This document shows positions 61,310 to 64,000 of a DNA stretch of 64,000 nt, one piece after another. This stretch comes from Larimichthys crocea. Taxonomy: Eukaryota; Chordata; Actinopteri; Sciaenidae. Every line of letters starts with the position of its first letter. Position 1 is the first letter of the stretch. The notes below the pieces were generated by a model. It made no database searches. It was not told the DNA's origin and was given only the letters and a program-made list of their open reading frames with translations. The translations under genes were made by a program, and so were the position numbers. The stretch is from the NCBI RefSeq assembly GCF_000972845.2, contig NC_040012.1, forward strand, positions 11,468,930 to 11,532,929, written 5' to 3'.

Positions 61310-64000
61310 GTAAAAGTACCTTATTTTCTTATTTCAAGTCCATTCATACTGCTGTGTCTTTCAGCTTATATTTTTTTTCCTCTTCTTGTGGCAATGTTAA
61401 TTATTACTGTGGTGACTTTTTTTTTTTTCCATTTGACTCTCTGGCCTGCCATATCCGGTGAACAAACAAACCACATTGTTGGGCAGGAGAATTCCTTTTG
61501 AGAGAAAGTGTGTCTCCGATGATACAGTGTTGCCAGAAAAAGACAAAGCAAAAAATAGCAAACACAAAAACAGTCACAGGTGCATGGGAAAAAGAGAGAA
61601 CCGAGTGAATGGTCACTGCGGTCCCCAGGAGGTCTTTCAGTGTTAGCCAGTGCGGTGGGTGGACTTCTGACAAGGACGTTGGTTAGCAGCCAGGTGGAGT
61701 GTGTAACTGAGAATGCCTCTGTTTATTCTTTTCACATGCTAATGTGGCTCCTATGTGACTTTAATGCGGCAAAACTTTTTCTTGGAGTTAACATTTTTTG
61801 TTGTTTCAATACCTGCTCTTGTATCACAGTAGTGAGACTGATTCAAAGGCTTCACACTCTTTTATATGGACTTGGGAGTGTGCCAGGGATAGAGATATAT
61901 GTGCTGTACTGTACGTAAAGACAGATTGTGAAACTGGTGGAATATTTTCAGTGCAAACAGGTACAAATCTACGTTTATTTACATTAAAACTATGATTACG
62001 AGACCTGTGTTTTTTACATTTAAATCATGTACATTAACTCACTACGGAGGCATTTATGGTGGTTTATGTACAAAAGAGACGTTGCAGCATCTTATTTGCA
62101 GCCTTTTAGCTATATACAGTATTAAATGTAGACTGCAGTATCAAAATTAGGCCTCTGACACTGCAATGAAAGACTACACAAGGGCCCACGTTCTGAGCAA
62201 ATGCACCCCTATGTGGACAAAGTAAGAACAGTGTCTGTGCAGACCATACCTCATCACCATTTCCTATTATACTATCTAACTTATAGATATAGATGTATAT
62301 TAGTCTGTCAATATGGCAGTAAACACACTTTAAAGCTTTTATTAGTGGTTCATGAGCCAGTCTAATATCAAATCCGGGAGCACAGAAGAGCAATATGGCC
62401 TCACACTATGGGTCTTTCTATACCTTGTAGTGTACAATCCTTAAATAGCTTAAAAGGCATTGCATCTGCCATCTGCACTTCTAGGAACTCTTCTGCATAG
62501 CCATTAAAACAAGCTGTCTCAGAGGACATCATTCGTATTTCAGCCTCAACCCTGAATTACTGTGTGTTCATTATAATTATAAGGGAGGAGTGTTGCCAGG
62601 CTAGCCTGCAGAATGCCAGGTGCACACTTCCATAATCTACCATTTTAAACAACTCAGAGCATTAACAACAGTATCTACATGCTATTCAGCCATTAGTTCA
62701 CTTTGGCTTTCATGCTAAAACTCACATCAGTCAATCCGAGCATTTTGTATGCCGCAACACACATACAGGAAGAAAGTGCAATACTTTGTAGTGTTCCATT
62801 TTCCTAAGCCTGCTTAGGTTATGTGACTGAGCCATGCCGCTGTGTGAAATTTTATCCCGATACTGGCACTGTATCCTTGTGAGGGAGTCTTGTAAAATAG
62901 GTTTACTTAGCGCCTTTGCTGGCATTTTCCGAAGATAGCAAATGCACAAACACTGTCCATGATCGGATTAACTGTTCAACAAAATGATGTAACTCTTTGT
63001 CTTTCTTGTGTGGCATAGGTTTCTCTGCTTTAGTTTAGTGGTCATCCACAAGAGAATAGAAATATTTGAAATCCAGTCACATCGTTATAATCCATATATT
63101 GTGAATATATAATAGATGGCAGCCCTGGTTAGTCATCCTTTGTCACCTAAACGTGACATGCGAGTGAGACACTCACCTAAAGATACACCAGATTCTTCCT
63201 GATACTGCCTCAAACTGCACGACAACAGTCCTTAATTAACACACAAGTCTTAATTTGTAAGGTATTTAATTTTGAACTTAGCCTGATGTTCCTCTCCAGT
63301 GTTGAGGCACAGGATTTAAATTGCATGTGATAAGTGTGAATAATTTTTTAAAGCATCCATGTACAGTATAAAGTACGCTATGCCAAGTACACAGAGAACA
63401 TGAATTTGCACCTGAGGACATATAGCTATGCATCCAAAGTCACAAGGTGTGTCAAGACAAAATGTTAATTACACAATTTATGACAGGAATCAGTTGAAAT
63501 ATCTCCATAGATCTTGCTTATTTACATTTTAATTACTACTATTACTTATTCTTATATTTTGGATGTGACCATAGCAAGCCCAATTCCTCCCCTACACTAG
63601 AAAGAAGCAAAATGACTGTTTTCCACTGGAGGTTTAGATGCTTGTTTATCACTTTTAAATACCATCATCTTTGCTGAAATCCCCTCTCAAAAGAACCTTT
63701 CACTTGCTGGAATAAATTCAAATTAAAATTTAAATCCCTCTTTGCATTTCTTCAGCCTTTTTTAAAATAGCTGCCTCCTTTTAGAAAGCTGTTTATGTAG
63801 TGATCTGTTCATAATCCAGTTTGTTTCTCAACAGCGAAAAACACAGAAATCGTATTATCACTATCTTGGAGAGATGATGCGAGAAATCAGGAAGTATAAA
63901 TGTCTGGATCTGTGGAAGTTTTCAAAGTTGTAAAGCTGAAGAATGTGGCAAAAGCCTTTCAATAAAGTATTCTGTAACACTGCAATTTGACTTGCAAATG
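61310..64000. other. AT-rich DNA to the window end, nothing identified
   Basis: Chance open frames only; T runs near 61420. No splice-framed exon with recognisable protein was found. It may be intergenic or intron of a gene beginning near 61.1 kb. Confidence 0.55.

Noticed and set aside
1..64000. CRISPR arrays, bacterial operons, prophage or viral genes
   Set aside because: No regularly spaced direct repeats with unique spacers and no prokaryotic or viral gene signatures; the window is vertebrate nuclear DNA.

Overview
The window is nuclear DNA of a bony fish, very probably a percomorph teleost. This rests on vertebrate-type split genes with GT-AG introns, long AT-rich non-coding stretches, and several repeats typical of percomorph genomes: a tRNA-derived SINE, LINE 3' tails and short inverted-repeat elements. 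There are no bacterial operons, CRISPR arrays or viral genes. Most short open frames in the window are chance.

Two protein-coding genes can be recognised, arranged head to head. On the minus strand, 28795-29164 is the first coding exon of an Arf-GAP of the AGAP family, best matched to agap3 (agap1 is the alternative). Its donor splice site faces left, so about 28.8 kb from position 1 to 28794 is its large first intron. That intron holds scattered transposon remnants, microsatellites, a long perfect hairpin and a few motifs that look like protein-binding sites. No further AGAP exon was seen.

On the plus strand, from about 39.4 to 53.6 kb, lies a complete rb1cc1 gene (FIP200), the scaffold of the ULK1 autophagy-initiation complex. 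I reconstructed 22 coding exons (41403-52790) from reading frame, splice sites and remembered human protein. The joined length is 4863 nt, or 1620 codons plus stop, in one open frame. The ubiquitin-like N-terminus, the long coiled coil (mostly one 1.9-kb exon) and the C-terminal Claw domain are all present. Upstream are a GCTAGC-rich promoter region with a probable non-coding exon, and a candidate exon (39967-40086) that would carry an upstream open reading frame.

The 10 kb between the two genes (29.2-39.4 kb) is mostly repeats: a LINE reverse-transcriptase remnant, LINE tails, a tRNA-like element and a cluster of duplicated 45-100-bp modules just before the rb1cc1 promoter. Downstream of rb1cc1 (53.65-64 kb) there is no confident gene, only one weak candidate exon at 61.1-61.3 kb. 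I found no convincing new biological system. The best leads are the upstream ORF of rb1cc1, the 26-bp perfect hairpin, the poly(A)/poly(C) leader directly before the AGAP start codon, and the intronic X-box palindrome.
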